DNA of 24,057 nt, from contig CAYNFT010000024.1 of assembly GCA_964396535.1 (NCBI GenBank), positions 1 through 24,057 on the forward strand, read 5' to 3'. Below the pieces are notes generated by a model. That model was not told the origin of the DNA. It made no database searches and worked only from the letters and a program-made list of their open reading frames with translations. A program made the translations under genes and the position numbers. Source of the DNA: CAYNFT01 sp964396535 (lineage in GTDB: Bacteria > Chloroflexota > Dehalococcoidia > Dehalococcoidales > UBA2162). Shown piece by piece: positions 6,779 through 14,735 of the stretch (the stretch's first letter is position 1; every line of letters begins with the position of its first letter).

Positions 6779-7501
6779 ATGGAAAAGCTTATATCTAGTG
6801 CCAGAAAATTAGGCTTGTCTCTTGATTCCGGGCAACTTGAGCAGTTCAACATCTACTACCAGGAGCTGATAACCTGGAACCAGCGGATGAACCTGACCAG
6901 CATAACCGACTATGAAGAGGTGCAGATAAAGCACTTCCTCGATTCACTTACCGCAACTCTGGCACTGGAGCAGCCTTCAGGTAGCACCAGCCTGCGCATT
7001 ATTGATGTCGGCACCGGCGCCGGCATGCCTGGACTACCACTTAAAATCTTGTTCCCGAATATGAGGTTGGTGCTGCTTGACGCCACAGCTAAGAAAGCAA
7101 CCTTTCTACATCACATTAAAGATAAACTGGAACTGGACAATGTTGAAATTGTAGTCGGCCGGGCTGAGAAAGTCGCCCATCTGGGAGAGTACCGAGAGAG
7201 GTTTGATGTGGTGCTTTCCCGGGCTGTCGCTCCATTAGCCACTCTTGTTGAATTAACCCTGCCCTTTTGTGCTGCTGGCGGCAGCTTCATTGCCCAGAAA
7301 AAGGGAGAGATTGAGCCAGAACTCAGCCAGGCAAATAAGGCAATTAGCGTTCTGGGCGGTAACCTGCGAGAGGTAAAAAGGGTTGACCTTGAAGAATTCA
7401 CCGACGAGCGCCAGCTAGTAATCATTGATAAAATATCACCAACTCCCGAAAAATACCCCCGCCGCCCGGGTATACCAGCTAAAAGACCGCTCATCAAATA
7501 G
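6779..7501 (+). CDS. rsmG: 16S rRNA (guanine527-N7)-methyltransferase
   Basis: RsmG (GidB) makes m7G527 in 16S rRNA using S-adenosylmethionine. The SAM-binding loop IIDVGTGAGMPGLPL is at about residues 73-87. It is followed by the second-strand acidic region (LVLLDATAKKATFL) and the family motif FDVVLSRAVAPL. The N-terminal helical part contains YYQELITWNQRMNLTSI, typical of the family. The 240-aa length is normal. The ATG at 6779 has no ribosome-binding site but is preceded by TATAAT at 6764, so leaderless expression is possible. The gene is transcribed divergently from thiC. A palindrome-rich repeat follows. Confidence 0.96.
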   Translation: MEKLISSARKLGLSLDSGQLEQFNIYYQELITWNQRMNLTSITDYEEVQIKHFLDSLTATLALEQPSGSTSLRIIDVGTGAGMPGLPLKILFPNMRLVLLDATAKKATFLHHIKDKLELDNVEIVVGRAEKVAHLGEYRERFDVVLSRAVAPLATLVELTLPFCAAGGSFIAQKKGEIEPELSQANKAISVLGGNLREVKRVDLEEFTDERQLVIIDKISPTPEKYPRRPGIPAKRPLIK

Positions 7502-7515
7502 AGATTGTTTATTAA

Positions 7516-7710
7516 CCCATCCCCCTGACCCCCTTCCCTTAGTAAGAGAAGGGGGAATTAAGTTTAGCGAAGGGGCTAACGCCCCTTCGCGCCTCCCCTA
7601 TATTATTAAAAAATGATTAGATTACAAGGGGTGTTTAAGAGGGACTTTGCCCCTCTTTCTACCATTCTTTCCCCCTCTCCTTCAAAGGAGAGGGGGACTT
7701 GAGGGGGTGA
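7516..7710. repeat. Composite palindrome-rich dispersed repeat, copy A
   Basis: Most of the 287-nt gap between rsmG and pdxS is a string of GC-rich palindromes. They are 7529-7536 with 7548-7555, 7567-7576 with 7581-7590 (loop TAAC), 7637-7643 with 7651-7657, and 7671-7682 with 7685-7696. Order and flanks (TTAACCCATCCCCCT at the left, CTTTCCCCCTCTCCT at the right) match the copy at 20139-20303. It lies inside a same-strand gene interval, so it is not obviously a simple terminator. Confidence 0.75.
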
Positions 7711-7788
7711 GGTTGATAAACATAACAAACAGTAGTAAAATTCATTTAAGAAGAGATTTAAATTCCTCTTGGAGCAAGGAGTGGAAAA

Positions 7789-8670
7789 ATGGAAACGGGA
7801 ACATGGAAGGTTAAAACCGGGCTGGCTCAGATGCTGAAAGGCGGGGTAATCATGGACGTGGTCACTCCCGAGCACGCCAAGATTGCCGAGGATGCGGGAG
7901 CCTGCGCAGTGATGGCACTGGAGAGAGTCCCGGCAGATATTCGCGCTGCCGGCGGGGTCGCCCGCATGGCTGACCCGACAATCATTGAAGCCATTATGAA
8001 AACGGTTTCTATCCCGGTAATGGCTAAGTGCCGTATAGGCCACTTTGTTGAGGCTCAAGCACTGCAGGCTCTCGGCGTGGACTATATAGATGAGTCTGAA
8101 GTGCTTACCCCGGCGGATGAAAGCCACCACGTCTGGAAGCACGACTTCAAGGTTCCCTTTGTCTGCGGCTGCCGTGACCTTGGTGAAGCCCTGCGCCGCA
8201 TTGGCGAGGGAGCAACTATGATTAGAACGAAAGGCGAAGCCGGCACCGGCAATATTGTCGAAGCAGTCAGGCATATGCGTGCCGTGATGGATAGCATCCG
8301 CAAACTGGTAAACATGCCCCAGGACGAACTTATGACAGCAGCTAAGGAGATGGGAGCCCCCTTTGAACTGGTGGAGGAGGTACACAAAGCAGGAAAGCTG
8401 CCGGTGGTGAATTTTGCCGCCGGCGGGATAGCTACTCCAGCCGATGCTGGCCTGATGATGCAGCTAGGCGCCGACGGCGTCTTCGTCGGCTCAGGCATAT
8501 TTAAATCCAGCAATCCTGAAGTTATGGCCAAGGCTATTGTCAAAGCCACCACTCACTATCAAGACCCTGAAATCATCGCTGAGGTCTCCAAAAACCTTGG
8601 AGAGGCGATGCCTGGATTGGATATAAAGCAAATCCCTGCTGACGAACTACTGGCAACCAGGGGTTGGTAA
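7789..8670 (+). CDS. pdxS: Pyridoxal 5'-phosphate synthase, lyase subunit
   Basis: PdxS builds pyridoxal phosphate from ribose 5-phosphate, glyceraldehyde 3-phosphate and ammonia supplied by PdxT, in a dodecameric complex. The 293-aa protein is canonical. Catalytic residues are seen as D23 (GVIMDVV), K80 (VMAKCRIGH) and the second lysine in RTKGEAGTG. The phosphate-binding loops NFAAGGIATP and FVGSGIFKS are intact. The start has AAGGAG 8 nt upstream. The gene is followed at 78 nt by pdxT, forming the usual pair. A second, partly diverged copy of its last eight codons lies at 8718-8744. Confidence 0.98.
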   Translation: METGTWKVKTGLAQMLKGGVIMDVVTPEHAKIAEDAGACAVMALERVPADIRAAGGVARMADPTIIEAIMKTVSIPVMAKCRIGHFVEAQALQALGVDYIDESEVLTPADESHHVWKHDFKVPFVCGCRDLGEALRRIGEGATMIRTKGEAGTGNIVEAVRHMRAVMDSIRKLVNMPQDELMTAAKEMGAPFELVEEVHKAGKLPVVNFAAGGIATPADAGLMMQLGADGVFVGSGIFKSSNPEVMAKAIVKATTHYQDPEIIAEVSKNLGEAMPGLDIKQIPADELLATRGW

Positions 8671-8717
8671 TACAATAAAAAGCGCTGCTGACAACCAGAC
8701 GCTGTCAGTTTGAAAAG

Positions 8718-8744
8718 GAACTGCTAGCACCCAGAGGATGGTAA
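8718..8744 (+). pseudogene. Relic duplicate of the pdxS 3' end
   Basis: These 27 nt match the last 27 nt of pdxS (8644-8670) at 22 positions. Read in the same phase they encode ELLAPRGW-stop, against ELLATRGW-stop in the gene. The relic ends 4 nt before the pdxT start, and its AGAGGA serves as the likely ribosome-binding site of pdxT. Confidence 0.65.
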
Positions 8745-8748
8745 AAGT

Positions 8749-9327
8749 ATGAGAATAGGTGTCCTTGCCTCGCAGGGAGCCTTTATTGAACACATAGCTA
8801 TATTGCGGCAACTGGGAGTAGAGGCTTTGCCCGTCCGTCTGCCTCGGGAACTGGCAGGCTTGGACGGGCTAATCATTCCCGGCGGGGAAAGCACCTCTAT
8901 CAGCAAGCTGATGCTGGACTACAATCTGGTAAGCGAGGTGAAAAAGCTAGCCAGTAATGGACTGCCCATATTCGGAACCTGCGCCGGTATGATACTGCTA
9001 GCCAATGAGGTCTTAGAATCAAATGTAGAACCGCTGGGATTAATGAAAATAAGGGTCAGGCGTAATGCCTTTGGCAGGCAAAGGGAAAGCTTCGAGACTG
9101 AACTCTCCATACCGGTGCTGGGAGAGAAGCTCTTTCCCGGTGTATTCATCAGGGCACCAATAATTGAGCAGTCAAACAGTGCTGTAGAAATACTGGCGAT
9201 GCTGGACGACGGCAACAGTGTTGCTGCCAGACAGGAAAAGCTGCTGGTCTCCGCCTTTCATCCCGAATTGACTGACGACCTGAGGTTTCATCAGTACTTT
9301 CTGGACATCGTAGCTGGAGAACGATAG
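8749..9327 (+). CDS. pdxT: Pyridoxal 5'-phosphate synthase, glutaminase subunit
   Basis: PdxT hydrolyses glutamine and channels ammonia to PdxS. The class-I-like triad is visible: the nucleophile Cys in FGTCAGM, and His and Glu in AFHPELT. The oxyanion/substrate motif PGGEST is also present. The 192-aa length is normal. The start ATG at 8749 follows AGAGGA about 10 nt upstream, within the pdxS relic. It lies downstream of pdxS on the same strand and is surely co-expressed with it. Confidence 0.97.
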   Translation: MRIGVLASQGAFIEHIAILRQLGVEALPVRLPRELAGLDGLIIPGGESTSISKLMLDYNLVSEVKKLASNGLPIFGTCAGMILLANEVLESNVEPLGLMKIRVRRNAFGRQRESFETELSIPVLGEKLFPGVFIRAPIIEQSNSAVEILAMLDDGNSVAARQEKLLVSAFHPELTDDLRFHQYFLDIVAGER

Positions 9328-9364
9328 GTTCAAAGGATAAGAGTCATTTAAAGAGGATGAAATA

Positions 9365-9895
9365 ATGGATAGAAATGAGTTAGCCCGAAGGATATTTGAA
9401 ACTTCTCACTTAGTGGGTAATTTTAAACTGCGCTCAGGCCAGGTATCAAATGAATACTTCGACAAGTATTTGTTTGAATCTGACCCCAAGTTATTAATGG
9501 AGATTGGCGCTCAACTATCAAAACTCATACCAGAGGGGACAGAAGCATTGGCCGGGCTTGAAATGGGCGGCATACCTATTGCAACAGCTTTATCGATGCA
9601 AACTAACCTACCTGCTGTATTTGTAAGGAAAAAAGCAAAAGAATACGGCACGTGCAAACTTGCCGAGGGTGTAGATATAGCTAATAAAAAGGTATGTATT
9701 GTTGAAGATGTAGTCACAACAGGCGGACAGATAATTTTGAGCGCAAATGATTTAAGACAACTCGGTGCTAAAATCGAATATGTACTATGCGTTATCGAAC
9801 GTGATGAAAAAAGCAGAAATAACCTTAATAAAGAAAGCTTGGAATTGCTTTCGTTATTTACAATGGAAGAACTAAAGGCAAGTGCAGTCGTGTAA
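9365..9895 (+). CDS. pyrE: Orotate phosphoribosyltransferase-like protein
   Basis: OPRTase joins orotate to PRPP to form orotidine 5'-phosphate in UMP synthesis. The PRPP-binding motif is VCIVEDVVTTGGQI (about 115-128). The substrate/loop region FVRKKAKEYGTCKLAEG and the N-terminal FKLRSGQVSNEYFDKY are OPRTase-like. At 176 aa it is slightly short but complete. Base composition is visibly more AT-rich than that of pdxST. Start ATG follows an AGAGGATG stretch about 7 nt upstream. No other pyrimidine genes are in the window. Another purine/pyrimidine PRTase specificity cannot be wholly excluded. Confidence 0.88.
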   Translation: MDRNELARRIFETSHLVGNFKLRSGQVSNEYFDKYLFESDPKLLMEIGAQLSKLIPEGTEALAGLEMGGIPIATALSMQTNLPAVFVRKKAKEYGTCKLAEGVDIANKKVCIVEDVVTTGGQIILSANDLRQLGAKIEYVLCVIERDEKSRNNLNKESLELLSLFTMEELKASAVV

Positions 9896-9941
9896 TAAGA
9901 AAAGGTATTTTTAGTACCCTAATAATGAGAAGGTGTCCCGT

Positions 9942-11537
9942 TTGGAAACGCTAAAAGATAGGCCATGGTTTCAGTTCTGGCCAGAAGGTGTACCCCGGCA
10001 TATTGCTTACCCTGAGGTACCACTCTTCGAGTTCCTATCAACCACAGCCGGGAAATACCCCGACAACATCGCCTTCAGTTGCCGGGACCGTAATTTAACT
10101 TACAGAGAGCTTGATACACTAACAAGTAAACTGGCAGCCGGGCTCAACAAGCTAGGGGTAAAAACGAGAGACAGGGTAGCGCTTTTCCTTCCAAATGGCC
10201 TGGAGTTTGTTATTGGATACTATGGAATATTAAAAGCAGGCGGTACGGTTACTCCAGCAAATCCCCTGAATAAGAGAGACGAACTAAAACACCAGCTTAA
10301 CGACTCCGAGGCTGTTGCCATCATTACCAGTGAAAGTTCTTACCCCATGGTCGAAGAAATTAAGGACGAAACAGGATTGAAAGCCATAATATTGGCGGAC
10401 TCGGAAGGGACTAACGAGGGGATTTCACTAAGCACACTGCTGGCGAAGTATCCACCCAGCCCTCCTGAAGTCGACTTAAAGCCCAGGGAGGATATAGCCG
10501 CAATTGAATACACCGGAGGGACAACCGGGCTTCCCAAGGGAGCAATGCTTACCCACTATAACCTGGTGGCTAACGCTATGCAGAATAGCACATGGTTAGG
10601 ATGGAGCAACGAAGATGTCATCATAGGTCTTCTCCCTTTCTACCACAGCTGGGGTGCTTGCACCTGTGTAAACTCGCCAATTTACAGTGGGTCTCGGGTT
10701 GCTATATTACCTCGCTTTGATGACCAGGAGCTATTAATGACAATTGAAAAGGAAAAGGCAACACTCCTGCATGGCGCTGCCTCCCTGTTTACCATGCTGG
10801 TAAATAGTCCAGCCATAACCGAATATGACCTATCAAGTTTGAGATATGTTAAGGCAGGAGCAATGCCAATTCCACCTGAGACCAGGGAAAGATGGGAACG
10901 AATGACCGGAGTCAAAATGATTCTAGCCTATGGTTTAAGTGAGGCATCTCCAGAAACTCATACTTCACCACCCAAAAGAATAAAGCCGGGAACTATAGGA
11001 ATACCGATTACAGATACTGACTCCCGAATTGTAGATGAAGAAACAGGCGAAACTGAGCTCCCGGCAGGTAAAGTAGGTGAGTTAGTAATCAGGGGACCCC
11101 AGGTTATGAAAGGATACCTGAATAGACCTGAAGATAATAAAGAAGTACTGAAGAACGGGTGGCTTTACACCGGAGACTTAGCCATGATGGATGAAGAAGG
11201 CTACTTCTACATTGTTGACCGCAAAAAGGAGATAATAAAATATAAGGGATATACTGTTGCTCCAGCCGAAGTTGAGGCTGTGCTCTACGAACATCCGGCG
11301 GTCAAAGAGTGTGCTGTAGTGGGTGAGCCGGATGCCTTAGCTGGTGAACTGCCCAAGGCTTACGTGGTATTGAATGATGGGCACACCTTAGCTGAGGAGG
11401 AGCTTATTAAATTTTGCGAGCAGAGAGTCGCCCCATATAAGAAGATTAGACGGGTTGAATTTATACAGGAAATACCAAAAACACAGGTAGGAAAGGTTTT
11501 GAGAAGAGTGCTCAGAGATAAAGGGGGAAGGTTATAG
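9942..11537 (+). CDS. AMP-dependent acyl-CoA synthetase/ligase
   Basis: This ANL-superfamily enzyme activates a carboxylic acid with ATP and transfers it to CoA. Motifs appear in order: the phosphate loop YTGGTTGLPKGAMLTH, AYGLSEASPETH, YTGDLAMMDEEGYFYIVDRK, KYKGYTVAPAEVEAVL, and the C-terminal catalytic lysine in PKTQVGKVLRR. It resembles medium/long-chain fatty acid or 4-coumarate ligases; the substrate is not readable. TTG at 9942 is chosen because AGAAGG lies 8 nt upstream. GTG at 9933, three codons earlier, overlaps that site. The gene lies between pyrE and the R3H ATPase on the same strand. Confidence 0.92.
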   Translation: METLKDRPWFQFWPEGVPRHIAYPEVPLFEFLSTTAGKYPDNIAFSCRDRNLTYRELDTLTSKLAAGLNKLGVKTRDRVALFLPNGLEFVIGYYGILKAGGTVTPANPLNKRDELKHQLNDSEAVAIITSESSYPMVEEIKDETGLKAIILADSEGTNEGISLSTLLAKYPPSPPEVDLKPREDIAAIEYTGGTTGLPKGAMLTHYNLVANAMQNSTWLGWSNEDVIIGLLPFYHSWGACTCVNSPIYSGSRVAILPRFDDQELLMTIEKEKATLLHGAASLFTMLVNSPAITEYDLSSLRYVKAGAMPIPPETRERWERMTGVKMILAYGLSEASPETHTSPPKRIKPGTIGIPITDTDSRIVDEETGETELPAGKVGELVIRGPQVMKGYLNRPEDNKEVLKNGWLYTGDLAMMDEEGYFYIVDRKKEIIKYKGYTVAPAEVEAVLYEHPAVKECAVVGEPDALAGELPKAYVVLNDGHTLAEEELIKFCEQRVAPYKKIRRVEFIQEIPKTQVGKVLRRVLRDKGGRL

Positions 11538-11584
11538 CTGAGACGTATTTGTGTTGCTATATCTGGCAGCAATAGGAGGAACTT

Positions 11585-13114
11585 TTGCAAAAGGTAATTA
11601 CTGACGATTTAGACGCCCTGCTTGACATTTTCCCACCGCATATTCAACAACCATTATATCAACAAGAGGACATCCACGAGCTAATAGAGGTTATCCTGGA
11701 CCTGGGTCGGTCTCCTGAAGCCCGCTTTCCAGAGCGCGAAATGGTTCTCAATCCCCAGGAAGTTACCGAGCAGGACATAGATTATGTAGCCTCACGCGTC
11801 GGTAACTTTGGCGATGACAACCGGGCTGGAATAGAGCGGACTTTACACCGCATCTCGGCCATCCTCAATCGCCAGGGACGAATTGTCGGACTCACCTGCC
11901 GCGTGGGCAGAGCCGTCTTTGGCACCATCAAAGTGATAGAAGACCTGGTCCAGACAGGAAAAAGTGTCATGCTTTTGGGTCGCCCCGGAGTAGGCAAAAC
12001 CACCATGCTCCGTGAGGTAGCCCGGGTACTTGCCGATGACTTCAAAAAGCGGGTTATTATTGTTGACACCTCAAACGAAATTGCCGGTGATGGCGATATT
12101 CCCCACCCGGCCATTGGACATGCCCGGCGGATGCAGGTGACCACCCCCACCAAGCAACACGCCGTAATGATTGAAGCCGTTGAAAACCACATGCCCGAGG
12201 TCATCGTCATTGATGAGATCGGCACCGAGCTTGAAGCTCTGGCAGCCCGAACCATCGCTGAACGCGGGGTTCAGCTCGTCGGCACCGCCCACGGTAATAC
12301 CCTGGAGAACCTGATTCTGAACCCCACCCTGTCTGACCTTATTGGCGGTATCCAGAGTGTAACTCTGGGTGACGAAGAGGCAAAACGCAGGGGCACCCAG
12401 AAATCCATACTTGAACGCACTGCACCTCCCACCTTTGACATCATCGTTGAAATTCAGGATAGGGACAGAGTCGCCATTCACCCTGAAGTTGCTGAGGCGG
12501 TTGATGCTATCCTGCGCGGTCAACCCCCGGCTACGGAAATACGATGGCTGGATGAGACGGGAGAGGTCAAAATAGAGAAAGCAGTGCCGGTTAATACTCA
12601 AAAGAAAACTGCCAGAGGCAAACAGTCAGCTAAAGAAAGTAAACTGCACAAGCTCTACCTCTTCGGGGTAAACCGGGGTCGATTTGAGCAAATGGCAAAA
12701 GAGGCACAGGTAGATGTAGATGTAGTCGATAATATCAGCAATGCCAGCCTGTTTGTCACCTCAAAACGCTACTATCGCCGCAAGCCGCAAAAGGTAAGGG
12801 ATGCCGAGATAGCCGATTTGCCTATCTATGTCCTCAGGAGCAACACGCCATCCCAAATCAGGCAGTTTTTAAATACCTTCTACCCTGTAAGCAGCAGCCA
12901 GGATATTAGAGACAGAGCAGACTCTCTACAGGTAGCCCTCAGAGAGGCGCAGGAAGCCGTGAACCTAGTGAAGAACGGACAGGAAGAGATTGAACTCAGT
13001 CCCCAGAGCGCCTACGTTCGCCGCCTCCAGCACCTCATCGCCGAAAGAAACGAGCTATCCTCAAAAAGCTCCGGCCAGGACCCCCAGAGAAGGGTCAGAA
13101 TTTACAGGGGATAG
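11585..13114 (+). CDS. Ycf45/SpoIIIAA-like AAA ATPase with C-terminal R3H domain
   Basis: A RecA/AAA-type ATPase core is present, with Walker A GRPGVGKTT at residues 132-140 and Walker B VIVIDE at 206-211. Downstream stretches typical of the Ycf45/SpoIIIAA family are VDTSNEIAGDGDIPH and GTAHGNTLENLI. A charged linker (about 336-350) follows, then a domain of unknown role. A C-terminal R3H motif (RRLQH, Arg-x3-His) suggests single-stranded nucleic acid binding. The 509-aa length fits the R3H-bearing relatives in Chloroflexota and cyanobacteria. Start is TTG at 11585 with AGGAGG 5 nt upstream. Cellular function of the family is unknown. The next gene is the methyltransferase under its own promoter. 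Confidence 0.88.
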   Translation: MQKVITDDLDALLDIFPPHIQQPLYQQEDIHELIEVILDLGRSPEARFPEREMVLNPQEVTEQDIDYVASRVGNFGDDNRAGIERTLHRISAILNRQGRIVGLTCRVGRAVFGTIKVIEDLVQTGKSVMLLGRPGVGKTTMLREVARVLADDFKKRVIIVDTSNEIAGDGDIPHPAIGHARRMQVTTPTKQHAVMIEAVENHMPEVIVIDEIGTELEALAARTIAERGVQLVGTAHGNTLENLILNPTLSDLIGGIQSVTLGDEEAKRRGTQKSILERTAPPTFDIIVEIQDRDRVAIHPEVAEAVDAILRGQPPATEIRWLDETGEVKIEKAVPVNTQKKTARGKQSAKESKLHKLYLFGVNRGRFEQMAKEAQVDVDVVDNISNASLFVTSKRYYRRKPQKVRDAEIADLPIYVLRSNTPSQIRQFLNTFYPVSSSQDIRDRADSLQVALREAQEAVNLVKNGQEEIELSPQSAYVRRLQHLIAERNELSSKSSGQDPQRRVRIYRG

Positions 13115-13137
13115 AGGAAAAAAATCAATAAAAACAC

Positions 13138-13166
13138 TTGACAAAATACACGGAAACGTGTATAAT
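13138..13166 (+). promoter_or_regulatory. Consensus sigma70-type promoter of the methyltransferase gene, with palindromic operator candidate
   Basis: TTGACA (13138-13143), a 17-nt spacer and TATAAT (13161-13166) match the consensus at every position. A perfect 7-bp inverted repeat (ATACACG at 13146-13152, CGTGTAT at 13157-13163, separated by GAAA) covers the spacer and enters the -10. A repressor bound there would block the polymerase. Transcription should start near 13173, leaving about 6 nt before the ATG. Confidence 0.85.
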
Positions 13167-13178
13167 AAAAGAGTGTAA

Positions 13179-14018
13179 ATGAATAAAGTTACTTTTTCTG
13201 ACATCGGAATAGAATCATATTACAAAGATAATGAGCACTCCATAAAGCTCTTTTGTGGAGATTGCTTACAGCTTTTACCGCAGTTTCCACAAAACTCTAT
13301 TGATATGATCTTTGCCGATCCTCCCTATTTTCTATCTAATGGAGGCATAACTTGCCATGCCGGAAGAATGGTCTCAGTAAATAAAGGAAATTGGGATGTA
13401 TCACACGGGGCAGAGGAAAACCATAAATTTAATCTAGCTTGGCTAAGCGAATGCCAACGGGTATTGACTAAAAATGGGGTTATATGGGTATCTGGGACAG
13501 CCCATGTAATATTTTCTGTTGGCTTTGCCATGCAACAGCTTGGGTTTAAGATTCTAAATGATATCGTCTGGTTTAAACCTAACGCTTCTCCCAACCTCAG
13601 TTGTAGATATTTTACTCACTCAACAGAAACAGTAATTTGGGCTGCTAAAAACCAGAAAAGCAAACATACCTTCAATTATGAATTAATGAAACAACTCAGT
13701 AACGGAAAGCAAATGCGGAATCTCTGGGAAATCTCACCTCCACAACCGAGAGAGAAGGTTCACGGTAAGCACCCTACTCAAAAACCCTTGAAATTATTAG
13801 AGAGGATATTATTAGCTTCAAGTAGGGAGAGTGATATTATTCTCGACCCTTTTAATGGAAGTGGCACTACCGCTATAGCTGCCGCAAGACTAAATAGAAG
13901 ATATCTTGGTATCGATATATCTAAGGAATATCTTGAGCTTACTGTAAAACGCTTAGAAGATGAGCTTAGACACCCCAGATTACAGCTAACCGCAGATGAA
14001 GCTCTGTCGTTAAAGTAA
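13179..14018 (+). CDS. Adenine-N6 DNA methyltransferase, DpnA-like (beta class)
   Basis: This is a SAM-dependent DNA methyltransferase. The catalytic motif DPPY is at residues 47-50 and the SAM motif DPFNGSGTT at 223-231; this order (IV before I) defines the beta class. Stretches such as IFADPPYFLSNGGI, NLSCRYFTHSTETVIWA, LMKQLSNGKQM and KHPTQKPLKLLERI closely recall the second DpnII methyltransferase (DpnA), which modifies GATC. GATC specificity here is an inference. The gene is AT-rich compared with its left neighbour. It has a strong promoter and almost no leader, and its stop overlaps by 9 nt the end of a convergent unknown gene. It could be a solitary methylase or part of a restriction-modification unit. 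Confidence 0.93.
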   Translation: MNKVTFSDIGIESYYKDNEHSIKLFCGDCLQLLPQFPQNSIDMIFADPPYFLSNGGITCHAGRMVSVNKGNWDVSHGAEENHKFNLAWLSECQRVLTKNGVIWVSGTAHVIFSVGFAMQQLGFKILNDIVWFKPNASPNLSCRYFTHSTETVIWAAKNQKSKHTFNYELMKQLSNGKQMRNLWEISPPQPREKVHGKHPTQKPLKLLERILLASSRESDIILDPFNGSGTTAIAAARLNRRYLGIDISKEYLELTVKRLEDELRHPRLQLTADEALSLK

Positions 14019-14573
14019 CTTCTGCATTGGAGAGTCTTTAAAACGTAATGGTGGCGGCCAATTTCTAACCGCATTCGTAATAATTTTGTCAATCTCGTCT
14101 TCTCCTGATGCTACCCACCGGATGAAACTCATCAGAAACCCACGAGGAGGATCATACTTGCTTTTCTTAGTTCCTTCTGGACCGAAGTTAAAATCTTGTT
14201 CAACCATTAATAGCTGCGTATATACTAGATTTACTATAGCTTCATCCAATTGCATTGTGAAAGTGAGAGCACCTACATCTTTAGCTAACTCCTCTGGGGC
14301 ATTGCCCTCATATACTCTTTCTATAGCCTCGAAGAGCTTCTGTGCTTGCCTTGGTTCACTCAATTTCTTCAAATAATAGTCGAATATCAAACGAACATGG
14401 GTAGGGTAAAATTCTGGTCTGTTATGTATTACCAAACCTACAGCAAAATCATGTGGCGAGAACTTACCTGTTTGTGTAGCTGTTACTTGGACACCTTTTG
14501 GGCTTGTATAAATTATCCGTTGCTCACCAGGTTTTAAACTGCCTAGTACTTGGCTAGCCATAGCAATATCCAT
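14010..14573 (-). CDS. Unrecognised 187-aa protein convergent with the DNA methyltransferase
   Basis: I do not recognise this family. The ORF is well supported: ATG at 14571-14573 is preceded by GGAGGA 7 nt upstream, and a TACAAT -10-like box lies further up. The protein looks soluble, with an N-terminal beta-rich part (QRIIYTSPKGVQVTATQTG) and a mainly helical remainder. The C-terminal stretch FLMSFIRWVASGEDEIDKII is followed by a basic, proline-containing tail. No PD-(D/E)xK, HNH, PLD or other nuclease motif is evident, and no membrane segment or zinc site. It is AT-rich like the methyltransferase and overlaps that gene tail-to-tail by 9 nt, so the two probably arrived together. A restriction or accessory role is possible but unproven. 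Confidence 0.75.
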   Translation of the reverse strand: MDIAMASQVLGSLKPGEQRIIYTSPKGVQVTATQTGKFSPHDFAVGLVIHNRPEFYPTHVRLIFDYYLKKLSEPRQAQKLFEAIERVYEGNAPEELAKDVGALTFTMQLDEAIVNLVYTQLLMVEQDFNFGPEGTKKSKYDPPRGFLMSFIRWVASGEDEIDKIITNAVRNWPPPLRFKDSPMQKLL

Positions 14574-14653
14574 CTTTATATTCCTCCGTGGTTATATTGT
14601 AACATACCATCCCTATCGCAATTTTATTCAGAAGACTATATAATGGTGGTTCA

Positions 14654-14672
14654 AAAGGGGCGGAGCCCCTTT
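14654..14672. repeat. Short GC-rich palindrome upstream of the aconitase genes
   Basis: AAAGGGGC (14654-14661) pairs with GCCCCTTT (14665-14672) around GGA. It is followed by CTTCCCTTCCCCTAAG, which resembles parts of the composite repeats at 7516 and 20139. It may be a reduced member of that family. Confidence 0.5.
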
Positions 14673-14735
14673 ATTAAATTATCTTCCCTTCCCCTAAGTG
14701 ACAATATTTCGAAAAAACTGATATAGTTGAAAGTG

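Noticed and set aside
7516..7710. Possible CRISPR array in the C/G-rich repeated motifs
   Set aside because: The motifs are inverted repeats of differing sequence and length, without constant direct repeats or regular spacers, and no cas gene is present.
7606..8385. 259-codon minus-strand frame opposite pdxS
   Set aside because: It is the antisense of a canonical pdxS, has no ribosome-binding site, and its C-terminal part translates the palindromic repeat.
12071..12601. 176-codon minus-strand frame opposite the R3H ATPase gene
   Set aside because: Antisense shadow of a clearly coding region with Walker motifs on the plus strand; no family resemblance.
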